From: Tilletiaria anomala UBC 951
Lineage: Eukaryota > Basidiomycota > Exobasidiomycetes > Georgefischeriales > Tilletiariaceae
NCBI RefSeq assembly: GCF_000711695.1
Contig: NW_013546892.1
Span: 1-43,268, forward strand
Direction: 5' to 3'
DNA: 43,268 bases
Below the pieces are notes generated by a model that was not told the origin of the DNA, did no database searches, and saw nothing but the letters and a program-made list of their open reading frames with translations. The stretch's first letter is position 1, and every line of letters starts with the position of its first letter. The position numbers and the translations under genes were made by a program. Shown in pieces: positions 20,314 to 31,119 of the stretch.

Positions 20314-22377
20314 TTATCCCATGTGTGGGTAGCTGTAGTGACCGAGGGGAAGGAACTCCTCCTTTATGGTGCGTGCGCTGATGAAGCGGTAGAAGATGGA
20401 CATGCTGCCCGCTTTGTCATTTGTTCCACTTCCACGCGCGCCCTGAAAAGAAAGGAAGGAATTGGGGCGATCAGTCAGGGAACCATGGTGCAGCTTCCAC
20501 ATTGATACTGAACAAGAAACACTCACTCCGAAGGGTTGCTGCCCTACGACGGCGCCAGTGCTGTATGAGCAGAGTCCGAAAGGGAAGAGAATCAGCGCCA
20601 ACAATTACAATATGTCAAAAAAGAGACGAAACAAATAGAGACTGACCACTTGGAGTTGGTGTACCACATGCCGGAGCTGTTCCTGAGCAAGTTCGACGCC
20701 TGGCTGATCGCCTCGCGGTCGGTGCCAAAGACGCTGCCCGTCAGCGCGTACTCGGTGGTGGTGTCGATCGTTTCGCAGACCGACTCGAGCGGCTCGTCGT
20801 CCGGGTAGGCGTATACCGTCAGGACGGGGCCGAAGATCTCGTTGACCATCGTGACGCTGCGCGGCTCCTTGGTCTCGATGACCGTCGGCTGGATGAAGAA
20901 GCCGACCGAGTCGTCGCCGGTGCCGCCGCAGAGGATGTCGCCGCCCTCTTTGCGCGCTGCGTCGACGAGGCTCATGATTTTGTCGTACGAGTGGCGCGCG
21001 ATGACGGGGCCCATAAAGTGCTCAAACTCGGACGTAGGACCGAGCGTGATCTTGGCGATCTCGGCGAGCAGCTTGGCCTTGAACGAGTTCTCCCACATCG
21101 ATTTGGGCACGTACAGACGCGACAGCGCGCTGCACTTCTGGCCCTGGTACTCAAACGCGCCACGGATCGACTGGTGCACAGCATTATCCACGTCGGCGTC
21201 CTTGAGCACTAGGTGGAAGTTCTTCCCGCCCGTCTCGCCGACAATGCGCGGATAGCTCCTGTACTTGTCAACGTTTTGTGCGATCTGCTTCCACAGCGTG
21301 CGGAAGACGAACGTGGAACCGGTAAAGTGCAAACCGGCAAAATCGCGGTGGGCCAGCGCCGCACCGACGATCGGCTCGGCTGGGCCTGGCAGGAACTGGA
21401 TGATGCCGTCGGGAAGGCCGGCCTCCTTGAAGATCTGATAGATGAGGTAGTTGCTGTACACGGCCATCGGACTCGGCTTCCACACAGTCACGTTGCCGAC
21501 GACTGCAGGCACAAATGTCAAGTTGGCACCGATGGCGGTCTGCACATTATTGCGAAACATCCAGTCCAGCATTAGTACGTTCCAAGGCGCTACGATGGCC
21601 CTCCGCAGCTCACAAAGTTAAAAGGCGAGATGGCGAGAACGAACCCTTCGAGCGGCCTGTACTCCATCCTGTTCCAGGTGGTGGGTGCATGCGCGGTGGG
21701 TTGGATGGCATACAGCTGCTGAACGTAGGTGCAGCCAAATCGCAAAAAGTCACACGTTTCTGCGGCGGCGTCGATTTCTCTAAAAGAGAGAATAGGGGGA
21801 AGGGGAGATGCAAGGTGAGCCGATGTAACTAGATGGTCCGCAAGAGGGGCATACGCACCCTTGCCAGCAGTTCTTGGCCTGTCCAAGCGCGGTAGCAGCG
21901 AGGATCTTGTAGCGGTACTTGGTCGCGATGAGGTCGGCTGCCTTCATGAAGACAGCAGCGCGCTCGTTCCAGGGCAAGTTGGCCCATCCCTGCTTTGCCT
22001 TGAGTGCGCCCTCGATGGCCTCCTGGACCAGCGCCGCGTCGGCCTCGTGGTACTCGCAGAGGGGTTTTCCCGAGTGGTCCGCCGGGTTGATCTGTTTGTT
22101 GATCCTGCCCGTTGTGACCTGGCGCCCGTTGACGATGCAGGGCACCCGGAAGGGCATCGCGGCAGCCATCTCGTCCATAGCGACCTTGAGCTTTGCACGG
22201 TCCGCCGAGCCTGGTTCATAGTTGCGCTGCACCATTGGATGCGATGCAATGTGGTGGAGGTCAGCACTGGTCAGTCTGCAGTAAAGAGGACAGCACGCCA
22301 GCGGCCCGACGACGCACCATGGGCTCATTGGCGACGGTGGGCAGCGTGGTGACGCCAAAGGTGGGTGCGACAGACAT
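20314..22377 (-). CDS. PUT2: Delta-1-pyrroline-5-carboxylate dehydrogenase
   Basis: Proline catabolism enzyme that oxidises P5C/glutamate semialdehyde to glutamate with NAD+, normally in mitochondria. Six exons (22377-22318, 22226-21859, 21779-21614, 21539-20647, 20560-20527, 20442-20314) give 549 residues. It shows RNYEPGSADRAKL, PFRVPCIVNG, the aldehyde dehydrogenase glutamate in VGETGGKNFH, the catalytic cysteine in QGQKCSALSRLYVP, and the C-terminal CTGAVVGQQPFGG joined across exons 4-6. Two of the six exons are short: 60 nt (first) and 34 nt. Intron 3 contains a clear TACTAAT branch-point-like sequence. The short first exon encodes MSVAPTFGVTTLPTVANEPM, which lacks an obvious arginine-rich mitochondrial presequence, unlike what the pathway would predict. 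Confidence 0.94.
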
Positions 22378-23864
22378 GATGGATGTGTGTTTCTCTGAGG
22401 GTAAGGGTCGGCTGCGGCTGCTTTAGTGACCAAAAGTAGGAGATCTGGTGGGACAGAGGGGGGTGGTGGTAGAGGTGATGGGAAGAAGGAAAGGAGAGGG
22501 ACAGAGAAAGGAGGAGAGATATAATCCAAGCCGCGTGTGGTCGAGTGAGTCGATGGAAAGGCACGCTTTCTTATCGATAACCCCATGTATACTACGTAAT
22601 GCGTCTGCTTGCAGTTCACCACGCTTGGGCAAACCTCAGAATAACCCTCCCCCCTTTCCCCAGTCGGCAGAAGTAAGTGGCGGCCTAACCCGCACTTATA
22701 GTCACGGGCAGGGAGACAAGCGAGATGGGCCGCGGCACCACAAACACAGTCACACACATGCCATTCCGCCACTGCGAACAGGAATCTCGTCCTGGGCAGG
22801 TTAGGCACACGGGCAGGCTCGCAAGGTTGCATATTCCTCTCGCTCAATGGCCCTTTGGCTTTTGGCCGGCTAGCCACAGCATTTATGAAGCGCTTTCGGT
22901 TGTTGACATATGCAGGCACATACATAATAGTCGCCTTTGATGCCCTAGCATGGGCCTGCCCAACTGGCCAAGATTCCGAGTCCCTTTGCTAGCTGCTCCA
23001 CCCCTTGAAGGAGAGACAAGCTCTGGCTGTGAAACACCGCGGGCCAGAGTCAAAGGTAATACACGCAACAGAGACCAGATCAGCGGACTTTCGCTCTGCA
23101 TTGAGAACAAAGCAAAGCACGACCAGCTCCGGCAGGTTTGTGCGCAAGGAAAGGGGGTACGTCGACGCGATCCCAAGTCGGCCGCACCGCGTCCAAAGCC
23201 ATTCCGGCGGACAGAAGCGGTACAGAAGCGCCGAGCTTTGCAAATCGACGGATGGGGATGATGACGATGGCCAGGGACTGGTCGCTTCTAATGGCTTCAG
23301 ACGGATCTGGGTTTGCCCTCAGCGATATGTCCCAGATGTGTCGTGTCGCCGTCTGGTAGAGCCAGCTGCAAATCGACAGTTTTGTAACGCATAGAACGGA
23401 CGAGCTACGCGGTCACTTCATCATGATAAGCCGGCGCGGACAGAGGGCGAGCCTTAGTTGCTCACCCGGCCACGCATTCGCACTTGGATCGATACGGATG
23501 AGCACGGTATGGGTTATGACTCAGAGCCCTCTTGCATCCTGATTTGCCGAAATCTGCACGGCTCAATGCAACGGTGACGTGGAACAGGTGCAGGTGCGCA
23601 CACCCTCAGTTGCGCAATCAGCAATCCCTGTCAATCGACATATTGTGCTACTCGCAGCTGTCGGACGAGGTGCGATGATCAGAGTGGTGCAATATGCTAC
23701 ACAGGTGGACTTGCGGTGGCGAAGAGGCGGGTGCGTCGCAAGGGGCAGTCTTGACGTTTTGCGGTGGCAAAAGGTGAAAGAGGTAGGGGAAAAAGATGAT
23801 CGCAGGTATGGAGTGCGATCATTGCGCGTGGCGCTGTTGCTCCAATTGCTTGACCTGTCAACGA
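22378..23864. other. 1.5 kb intergenic region, PUT2 promoter / TIM8 3' side
   Basis: Both neighbours are on the minus strand. Immediately upstream of the PUT2 start (about 22440-22520) the coding strand is strongly pyrimidine-rich, as is common in leaders and core promoters of highly expressed fungal genes. The rest shows short unsupported ORFs on both strands and no domain, repeat or RNA gene I can name. Confidence 0.45.
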
Positions 23865-24449
23865 TCAGACGCACAAGATCTGGTCAGCCCTCTGATACAG
23901 CCTCAATGAAGACGTAGGGTGCGGATTCGCTCTCACAATGTATAGAGAAGAGTCAAGGAATCTTTGATTGATGATAGATAGCGTAGAGAGATAGGGAACG
24001 GAAGTGTTAGCCATCGAGGCTCTTCGCCATTCAGTTGAATACGAAGCCAAACACGCACCGCTCTACGCAGTTGCTCAGGCAGGCCTCTTCTCCGCGTCCG
24101 AAGCGCGCCCCGATTGATGATGTAATGCACTTGTCCCAACATAGCTGCATGAGTATCAAGAGCGAGGGCAGTTGTCAGCGTTTACGAATGCTTTCATGAC
24201 TTTAATGCCCGTCTTTTCAACGTCACGCAAGCGCGACGACAGGCGAAATGAGCTAGTTTCTCACCTCTGTAAAGTCTTGATTATCACAATATGGGAGGAC
24301 GAAGTCAGCAAAGTCGAACTTTCCACGCGTAAGAAATGGCGCTGCCACTCACTGTGGACGCTGTTCTGCACGCGGGCCTTGGCTTGCTCCGTGTCCAGGA
24401 AGGACTGGAGCTCTTTCTGGTCCGCTTCACTGAGTCCTGCTGCCGACAT
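23865..24449 (-). CDS. TIM8: Mitochondrial intermembrane-space small Tim chaperone Tim8
   Basis: Tim8 partners Tim13 in the intermembrane space to escort hydrophobic precursors to the TIM22 or SAM complexes. Four exons (24449-24353, 24275-24265, 24144-24059, 23961-23865) give 96 residues. The twin CX3C motifs are CWDKC and CLSNC, separated by 15 residues, as expected; they form two disulfides through Mia40. The frame is restored only by an 11-nt microexon encoding the tail of an Asn codon plus Phe-Thr-Glu, producing VHNFTELCWDKC, which fits the family's HNFT-CWDKC consensus. The tail after ERFLDSSLYIV is longer than usual and could be shortened by a further intron beginning at its GTGAGA. The start is the first ATG. 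Confidence 0.88.
24265..24275 (-). other. TIM8: 11-nt microexon of TIM8
   Basis: Bounded by AAG before and GTGAGA after. It enters in phase 1 and leaves in phase 0, so skipping would shift frame before the CX3C motifs. Flanking introns are 77 and 120 nt. Confidence 0.8.
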
Positions 24450-24801
24450 CTTGCCTGAATGATCCCTTGACCTTAGCTATGTAAGGCGACGGCTGACAGT
24501 AGGCACGTTGAGCGTGATGGTAGTACAAGAAGCTGTGTGTCCATTAGAAATTGATCGGTCATGGCAGCGCTCGGGAAGCATACGAGGGAGGACAAAGATG
24601 AGAGGAAGAGGACGAGTGGAGGGGCGGAACGAAGCGTTGACGTTTTCAATATTTTGCAGCTGTCCGCTGCTCTCGTCATGAACTGCAGCCAACTATCTGC
24701 ATTTCCCTCCTTTTCCTCATCGAGCAAGCGCGACGAGACGAGGACTCAAAACGGTACCCGTAACAGGCCCGCCCCATTGACGCTGATACCGAAGAAAAAT
24801 C
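24450..24801. promoter_or_regulatory. Compact divergent promoter, TIM8 / NOP6
   Basis: Only about 350 bp separates the two start codons, so the promoters probably overlap. No TATA box is evident. Sequence next to NOP6 is purine/CT-mixed without a recognisable factor site. Confidence 0.5.
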
Positions 24802-26117
24802 ATGGGCTCGGACGCCAAAGTTTCGAAGAAGGAGAAGAAGGCCGCGCAATTCAAGGCGCAGAAAAGCGGCGGTAAGCGAGGCAGCAAAGGCTCGGCAACA
24901 GCCGTGAGCGATCTGCCAGAGAACGACCTGCTCGATGACAATGGTCAGCCGGTACACGGTCAAGGAGTCGGCGAAGATGGAGAGCGAGAAGAAGAGAGCG
25001 TAGTCAGCTCTATCAAGAAGGGCAAGCGGAAGGAGAAGAGCGCGCCGGCCTCCGCCGAGAAAGAGGACGCTGCTGTCGCCGATGAGGTGCAGGAGGCAGA
25101 AAAGGCCAAGAAACCAAAGAAGAGCAAAAAAGGCAACAACGAGGCCTCAGAGGAAACATTACAGGCGATAGATGCTATATCCGCATCCAAATCGGCAGTC
25201 ACAGGCGAGAAGCAGTCAAAGAAGCGCAAGCGGACAGAGGAGGATGCGACGGATAAAAAGGCGTTGACGGCCAAGCGGACGACTTTTGGCGACGATGGAG
25301 AGGCCGAGGCGGTCGAAGAGGTGAAGCGGAGATCTGCCTTGGAAGCGCAAGGCGATGGAAAGAAAGCAACATCTGAAAAGGGGAAGGAGGATGCTGTGAG
25401 GAAATACATCGTCTTTGTTGGTCAGTTGAAACCGCTACAACCTATCTTGCAGTTGTGACGCTGACACGCCTGATGCGGTTTGTTGCTCGGCTCATAATCT
25501 CTCTCTGTACAGGCAACATGTCGTACAAGACCAAAAGCGAGGAGATTGCTGCCCACTTCGCGTCGCACTGCGGCGAGAAGCCGACGGTGCGGCTGCTGAC
25601 GACGAAAGCGGATCCGAACGCGCTAGCGAATCTGTCCAAGTCAAAGCAAAAGTCTCTCGCAAAGGGCAAGGCTTCGCACGCGGCGCAGGGCGGCGTTTCG
25701 AAGGGGTGTGCGTTCGTAGAGTTCACGTCGACCGCCGCGCTGCAGAAAGCGCTGAGTTTCCATCACACCGCGTTCGCCGGCCGGCAGATCAACGTCGAGC
25801 TCACTGCCGGCGGCGGCGGCAAGACGGCACAGCGGACGGAGAAGATCCAGAAGAAGAACGAGCGCCTCGACAAAGAGCGACAGAAGTTGCATGACAAGTA
25901 CATTGCGCCAGCGGCAAAGGAGGCTAAGGCGAAGAAAGCATCGGCGGCGGCGGGCCCTCCTCCGAGCAAGAAAGCGAGGATGGGCGCGGACGAGGCAGCG
26001 GCCGAGGGAACGGCCCAGTGGGGCCGGCGTTCTTCCGGCGCGGGAAGCAGAACGGGTGCCAAGCCAATGCCAAAGTGGATGGCGAGCGGCGCGAACGCCG
26101 TCCGATTGCAAGGCTGA
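24802..26117 (+). CDS. NOP6: Nucleolar RRM protein Nop6-like, small-subunit rRNA processing
   Basis: Likely orthologue of yeast Nop6, an RNA-binding 90S/SSU assembly factor. Two exons (24802-25420, 25513-26117) give 407 residues. Residues 1-200 are a long lysine/glutamate-rich low-complexity region with nuclear-signal-like clusters (KKPKKSKK, KKRKRTEED). The single RRM spans the intron: RNP2-like YIVFVGNMSY, RNP1 KGCAFVEF. It is followed by the Nop6-specific FHHTAFAGRQINVELTAGGG and the basic coil with KNERLDKERQKL. Yeast Nop6 is about 225 residues, so the N-terminal extension is large. A Gly-rich insertion and a Lys/Ala-rich tail end in PKWMASGANAVRLQG. The ATG context AATCATGG is acceptable and the start is the first in frame. 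Confidence 0.88.
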
Positions 26118-26393
26118 TCCAGGATGGCTACTGGCATTTTTGTAAGGCCACGTGCGATCATACGTGAGAGTCTTACAATAGTTGTCTCGACGGGGGGTGC
26201 TTGCGTGCTTTTTCTTGTGCTTGCGTTTGCGGGTACTCTACACAGTTTTGCGTGTGTGACATGACGTGCTTCATTATGATGAAGTCTGCAGTCAAGCAAG
26301 GGGCACGCCCCCAAACTCCCTGATCTTTCCACGTAATGGAGATGGCCCCGGGTTCGTCTGCCGCGTGCGGTCTGTACGAGCGTTGATGTGGCG

Positions 26394-27137
26394 TCATGCA
26401 GCACCCAGCCTCTCGTCGAGGAACTCCTTCGTGAAACCCTCAACGCCGTCACGCACGTCTACTACCTTGCCGACGTCTGCCTGTACCGCAAAGTTGCTCA
26501 GCGCGGAAGCGTACAGCGTGGAGAGGTCCACGGGGGAGGTGGTTGGCTGCCAACTGTACAAGGGTTGCGAGTAAGGGAGTGAGAGGTGAGCCTACGCGAC
26601 GGGAAAGCGGAACCTGGTATGAGAATTCATTGCCGCACTTTACGAGGACAAGCGGCTGGTGCGTCGAGCGAGCGTCAGAATCAATGGGAAGGTAACGAAG
26701 GCATTTCCATGTGTGCTGACTCACGAAGGATACACGTCCATCTTTGTGCTCGAGCTTATAAGAGAGCACGATGAATCTCGGAGAGTTCTGGTAGAGGCAC
26801 GAAGACCGTTCAACGATTTCGTACAGAAAGGAATTCATACAGACGCGGTGCTTACTTCTGGCAGCTCTGTTAACGTTTATTCAAGTCGATATCCAACAAA
26901 GGTACATGCAGGTCAGACTCGCGCACACAAGTACCGCAAGGAGCAATGCCGCCGATAGGACCGACCATCTCCAAGCTCTTCGAGGGTCGTGTCATCGTAT
27001 GACTCCTCGACGCTCATCAGCAGCTTGCGCTTGTCGATCTTGATGATGATTGCGGCGCTGCCTGAGGAGCGCTTGGCCATGCGGAACTCTTCGAGCTGCT
27101 TGAGCAGCGCCGGATCGACGTCGACGGTCGACGACAT
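26394..27137 (-). CDS. GMF1: Glia maturation factor-type ADF-H protein
   Basis: GMF-family ADF-homology proteins bind Arp2/3 and promote debranching of actin networks at endocytic patches. Five exons (27137-26966, 26866-26856, 26787-26725, 26655-26639, 26553-26394) give 140 residues, the exact family size. Conserved blocks are AAIIIKIDKRKLLM, ELPENSPRFIVLSYKLEH, KDGRVSFPLVLVNW and DVGKVVDVRDG. Two of the exons are 11 and 17 nt; without them neither ELPE nor PLVLVN appears and the frame is lost. An upstream in-frame ATG at 27299 would add 54 unconserved residues, so I chose the ATG directly before the conserved VDVDP. Confidence 0.92.
26639..26655 (-). other. GMF1: 17-nt microexon of GMF1
   Basis: Lies between acceptor CAG and donor GTGCGG. 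It encodes Pro-Leu-Val-Leu-Val plus two bases of Asn, matching the conserved beta-strand after GRVS. It enters in phase 0 and leaves in phase 2; flanking introns are 69 and 85 nt. Confidence 0.82.
26856..26866 (-). other. GMF1: 11-nt microexon of GMF1
   Basis: Acceptor AACAG precedes and donor GTAAGC follows. It encodes the end of a Glu codon plus Leu-Pro-Glu, giving the conserved ELPENSPRF. It enters in phase 1 and leaves in phase 0; flanking introns are 99 and 68 nt. Confidence 0.85.
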
Positions 27138-27731
27138 GGCAGTGCTAGCTGGATCTGAATCTGGATCTGACCAGTCTGGCTCGGCTCGGTTCACTGTCAC
27201 TGTCGCTGGACGTCGCGAGGTCTCTGTGATGCCATCTTTATGTATGGTGTACATTCCCCCAAGAGGACCCCAACCTGGTCCATCCAATACCCTTTGCAAG
27301 AGTCTCAGTGAGCCAGACTGCCCGTCGAACGTGGAAGGGTCTTAACCCTACTTTAAACGGGAGCCAATCGAGGCTGCATTGACGCACGGGCCAACTCCAC
27401 CTGGGGTAACGGTTTTGGCAATGCGGCGGGGGTTTGACCATGGGAGAGTGGCACAGTGCCCATTGGCTAGCGCCGCATGCGCGGAACGCAGCAGAGTTAC
27501 ATCAGTGAGACTGAGAGAAGCAGTCAGCAAACACAGCCAACTGACACTGGAACACATATATACTATAATCATCATATTCTCTTGTCGATAGACCGATGCA
27601 TTTGCTCCTCGCCGCGACCATTCCTTCTTGTTGCAACCAGGTCGCGAAGAAACGCCGCAGCTGTCACGCTCTTCGCACGTGCCGGACAGTCCTAGTTCTG
27701 CTTCTGCATCTGTTTCGGCACACCTCCCAAC
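27138..27731. promoter_or_regulatory. Divergent promoter region, GMF1 / oxidoreductase
   Basis: A TATATA-containing block near 27556-27564 lies about 170 bp before the oxidoreductase ATG and could be its TATA element. No RNA gene or repeat was seen. Confidence 0.45.
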
Positions 27732-29244
27732 ATGATCCGCTCGCTCATCTCCAACAGCGCCGCGCGCGCTGCACGATCCACCACCGTTGGTGCTGCAGCT
27801 CGCCCAGCCACCTCCGCCCTCGTCTCCAAACCTTCGCGAGGGCTTTTCACAAGCACCAAGACACACTTCGGATCAGCCCCCAAACCAGCGCTAGCAGCAG
27901 CCGAAACTGCAGCGCCCGCCGCCGAGCAATTCGACCCCCATGCCCCCACGGCAATGGACAAGCAGACGCCCCCTGCGCCTGGTGAGGACTTCAGGGTGGT
28001 GAGTATGCATCAGGGCAGGGAGGCGAACTTTACTTGCCATACTAAAAGCGAAACCGCATTTGCAACGCTTCCTGATCGACCTTGCTCCGCTGTCGGCACA
28101 GGTCATCGTCGGCGCCGGCAACATCAACTTTGGCTCAGATGAGGGCCCATGGAACCACTCCTTCCGTCTGGAGCACAAGCTTGGTCCACGGCTCAAGGTG
28201 ACCGCTCTGATTGATCCGAGCGCCGCACGCGCAGATCAGGCATTGACCGTCAAGCGCAACTCGTTCGTGCTCAGCGCGTACAAGGACACAATCGTCTACC
28301 CTTCCTTTGAGGCGTACCTTGCTGCCCCGGAGCAGAAGGCCCTCAAGCCCCACGCTATCTGGGTCGGCTCCCCGCCCGCGTATCGTGGCCGGGAGGAGGA
28401 GGGGCGCAACCTGGAGATGCAGCTGATCAGGGCCTTCCCCGATGTCGCCTTCTTCATCGAAAAGCCGGTCTCGACGGGCCCAGTCGAGCAGGCGTTCAAC
28501 ATTGCCAAGAGGCTCGAGGAGAGCAAGAACGTCGTCTCGGTCGGGTACATGCTGCGCTACCTCAAGGTCGTCCAGAAGATGAAGCAGATCCTTGAGGAGA
28601 ATAACCTCAAGGTGATGGCGACCAACGCACGCTACGTGATGGCGTACGAGCATACCGCCAAGCCCGACTGGTGGGACAAGAACCAGACGCTCGGCCCAAT
28701 CGTCGAGCAGGCTACCCACTTCTGCGATCTGTCGCGCTACTTTGGAGGTGAGGTCGACCTGTCCACCGTCATGGCGCACTCGCTCGAGCACTCGGAGCCC
28801 GCAGGCCAGCTGTCCAAGATGCCGATCGACGAGTCGAAAATCCCTCCGGACCAGCGCATCCCACGCGTCACATGCGCCACGTGGAAGTACGAGTCGGGCG
28901 CTGTCGGAAGCCTGACGCACGCCGTCGCGCTCCAAGGCTTCAACTATCAGACCGAGCTGGATGTCTACGCGGACGGCTACTCGCTGCGCCTCGTCGATCC
29001 GTACAACGCCCCCGTGCTCTACTTCCGCCGGCCGGGCGACGACCATGAGGAGGTGGTACGCTACCAGAACGACGACCCGTTCTTCTCCGAGGTGAGCAAC
29101 ATCATCGACATCATCGAGAAAGGTCCCGGCGCCGCGCCCATCCTGTCCAGCTACGAGGACGCGGTCAAGACGTACGCGCTCACCTGGGCCATCCGCCAGG
29201 CGTCTGAGCGCACCTTCAAGGCGTACGGCAAGCCTGATGCATAG
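27732..29244 (+). CDS. Gfo/Idh/MocA-family NAD(P)-dependent oxidoreductase, mitochondrial-type leader
   Basis: Two exons (27732-27998, 28102-29244) give 469 residues. The first ~40 residues (MIRSLISNSAARAARSTT and onward) are rich in Arg, Ser and Ala with no acid, a typical mitochondrial presequence. The Rossmann start VIVGAGNINFG, the EKP motif in FFIEKPVSTGP, and the later GPIVEQATHFCDLSRYFGG are Gfo/Idh/MocA features (EKP lysine and active-site His/Asp region). The substrate cannot be told from sequence; sugars, polyols or inositol-like compounds are usual for the family. The intron falls just before the dinucleotide-binding loop, separating the leader from the enzyme. A 14-bp tandem repeat spans the stop codon. 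Confidence 0.87.
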
Positions 29245-29264
29245 AGCCTGATGCATAGAGCCTG
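29231..29264 (+). repeat. 14-bp tandem repeat across the oxidoreductase stop codon
   Basis: The unit agcctgatgcatag occurs twice in perfect tandem (29231-29244 and 29245-29258) followed by a partial third copy (agcctg). The functional stop is the end of the first unit; the duplicated unit lies in the 3' untranslated region. It looks like a recent local duplication. Confidence 0.9.
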
Positions 29265-29373
29265 TCACATGTAAATTGCTAAGAAGTAATATGGCTGCTT
29301 GCAGATGTAAGATAGAAAACAGAAAGCTACGCACACTACATTGCATACATGATTCTAGGCTTGCGATCGGATA

Positions 29374-31119
29374 TTAGAGGACGCGCTTGAGCCACAGCAG
29401 CAGGCCCTTCTTGAACTCCCCCTCCTCCCCCTCTGCGCCGCTGAACAGCTCAGACTGATATGTGCCCGCATCTGCGTCGGCACTTGCACCCGTCAGCCGC
29501 CCAGGAGGGCGCGTGGCGAAGTCGTCGTACCTGCGTCCGTGTAAGGCGTACACGAGCGAGCGTAGCGCCGCTTCGTGGACGCACGAACCCAAACGCACGT
29601 CCGACAGCGTCGCGTCCACGATCAGCCCGTGCCGGCTCGAGATGCTCAGCTTGAAGTCGCCCCAGCGGTCGCTCCAGGGCCAGTCTGGCTGCCAAGACGC
29701 TGGCTCAGTACTGGTGATATCTGCAGAGTCTGCGCCGGCCATGCATGCCGGTGCGGCGCGGGAGGTAGATAGCTCGTGCGTGAACTCGGGTGTTTGGCCG
29801 TAAGTCCAGTCCCAGCTTATCAGCTCTTCGTACCCCTCGCGCAAACGTTGCTCGCGCTGCAGCATCTCCTCTCCGACAAAGCTGGCTTCCGCCTGTTCTG
29901 TTTCCCCGCCGTACGTCCTGAAGAACTCGCGCACGACGGCGCGCACGAATAGCGCGTGCGTCAACCTGCCGGCGGCAGCAGCGTGCGGGAACGACTCTGT
30001 GAGGTTGGCGACACGCGCGCGCACGCTCCCGATCCCCTTGGTGCGAAGCGCGTCGCCGCGGTCGTTGTGCAGCGCTGAGCCGAGCGAGGAGAGGTCCGAA
30101 GAGAGGAGCATCGTGCCATGGTGGTAGGCGCGCGTGCCCGTCAGCTTGTACGCCGAGCCGGATACCTTGCGCTCGTGCTCTTTGGACCGCGCCGCAGATG
30201 CCTCGCCCGCTGCTACTTCTGCTACATCCTCCGCGTTAGGTATGAGTGAAACGCAAATATCGTTGCGCTCGTTGACGTAGACCCCTCGAGAACTGGCAAT
30301 ACGTTCTTTGTTTCCAGCAGCTTGGGCCAGCGACGCTTCGACGTCATGCGAGCCGAGGAGGTCAATGGGAGGTTGGTTGAGAGCGCGAACGATCAGGTGC
30401 GCATTCGTGCTGCGATCGAAGGCAACTTTTGATACGTGTATCGAGTAGTTCGTATTTCCTAGGTCCTGGCATACCCCATGATCAGAGTCGCTGTTCAGGG
30501 TTCGCGATGCCAGACGAAGGTAGGGAGGGTAAGGGGAAGAAACGCACATGATAGACGGTCCCACCTCCGCTTCTCCTTCTGACTAGCGGTATCCCGCGCT
30601 GGCACATGGTATGTGCGTCCACCTCTTTCCACGCATTCTGATTGCGGCCGACGACGACACAAGGGTCATTGCGATAGAGGAGCAGGACGGGAGGTTGATC
30701 TGGTGGATCTGCATTCGCAGTTGCATTCCTACGCGATGCTTTTGGCGGCCGTGAGCGCGAGCGAAAGAGAAAGTCTTCGAGGGACAAGTTGAAATATGGA
30801 TCTGTGGAAGTAGAGACGAAGGCCTGCAGAGAGTGATAGAGAGAGGGCGTGAGAGGGTCTGTGAGATGCTCGCAGCGGTGACCGTAGAAGTAAGGGGGGC
30901 ACGGCATACCTCTGGACGCGCCATGTCAGGCCTGCTGAGCGACGTGAACAGTTGCGACTGCAGCGGCGGCCCTACTGGCCTGCTTGCATCTCGTATGACT
31001 GCTGTCACTACCGGCGATGTCGAGGCGATCGAGCTGAGGCGGACGAGAGATGACTGGTGAGCCGAGGCAAGGGTGCGGCAGCGGGAGAGGCAGGAGCGAC
31101 ATGAGGATAACGCGTGCAT
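29374..31119 (-). CDS. Mitochondrial lipoate-protein ligase (LplA-type, AIM22/LIP3-like)
   Basis: Attaches lipoate to E2 subunits and glycine-cleavage H protein in mitochondria. Three exons (31119-30910, 30823-30548, 30465-29374) give 525 residues. The leader MHALSSCRSCLSRCRTLAS is a plausible presequence. The catalytic domain has FNLSLEDFLF, VVGRNQNAW, and RRRSGGGTVYH joined across an intron to DLGN. The active lysine is Lys262 in KVSGSAYK, followed by RAYHHGTMLL and KGIGSVRARVANLTESFP as in E. coli LplA. The C-terminal accessory domain is present (WDWTYGQTPEF). Two insertions (about residues 205-255, and 385-425) make it longer than the bacterial enzyme's ~338 residues. It converges with the oxidoreductase gene with only 129 bp between stops. 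Confidence 0.9.

Noticed and set aside
21780-22925. 381-codon frame reading upstream of PUT2 exon 2
   Set aside because: It reads through an intron and the leader; the short first exon at 22318-22377 joins in frame and fits the family start far better.
23579-23917. 112-codon plus-strand frame between PUT2 and TIM8
   Set aside because: Its 3' end overlaps TIM8's last exon on the opposite strand and it shows no domain.
28135-29346. 403-codon open frame on the minus strand
   Set aside because: It lies exactly opposite the oxidoreductase gene, has no domain and arises from GC-rich codon use on the real strand.
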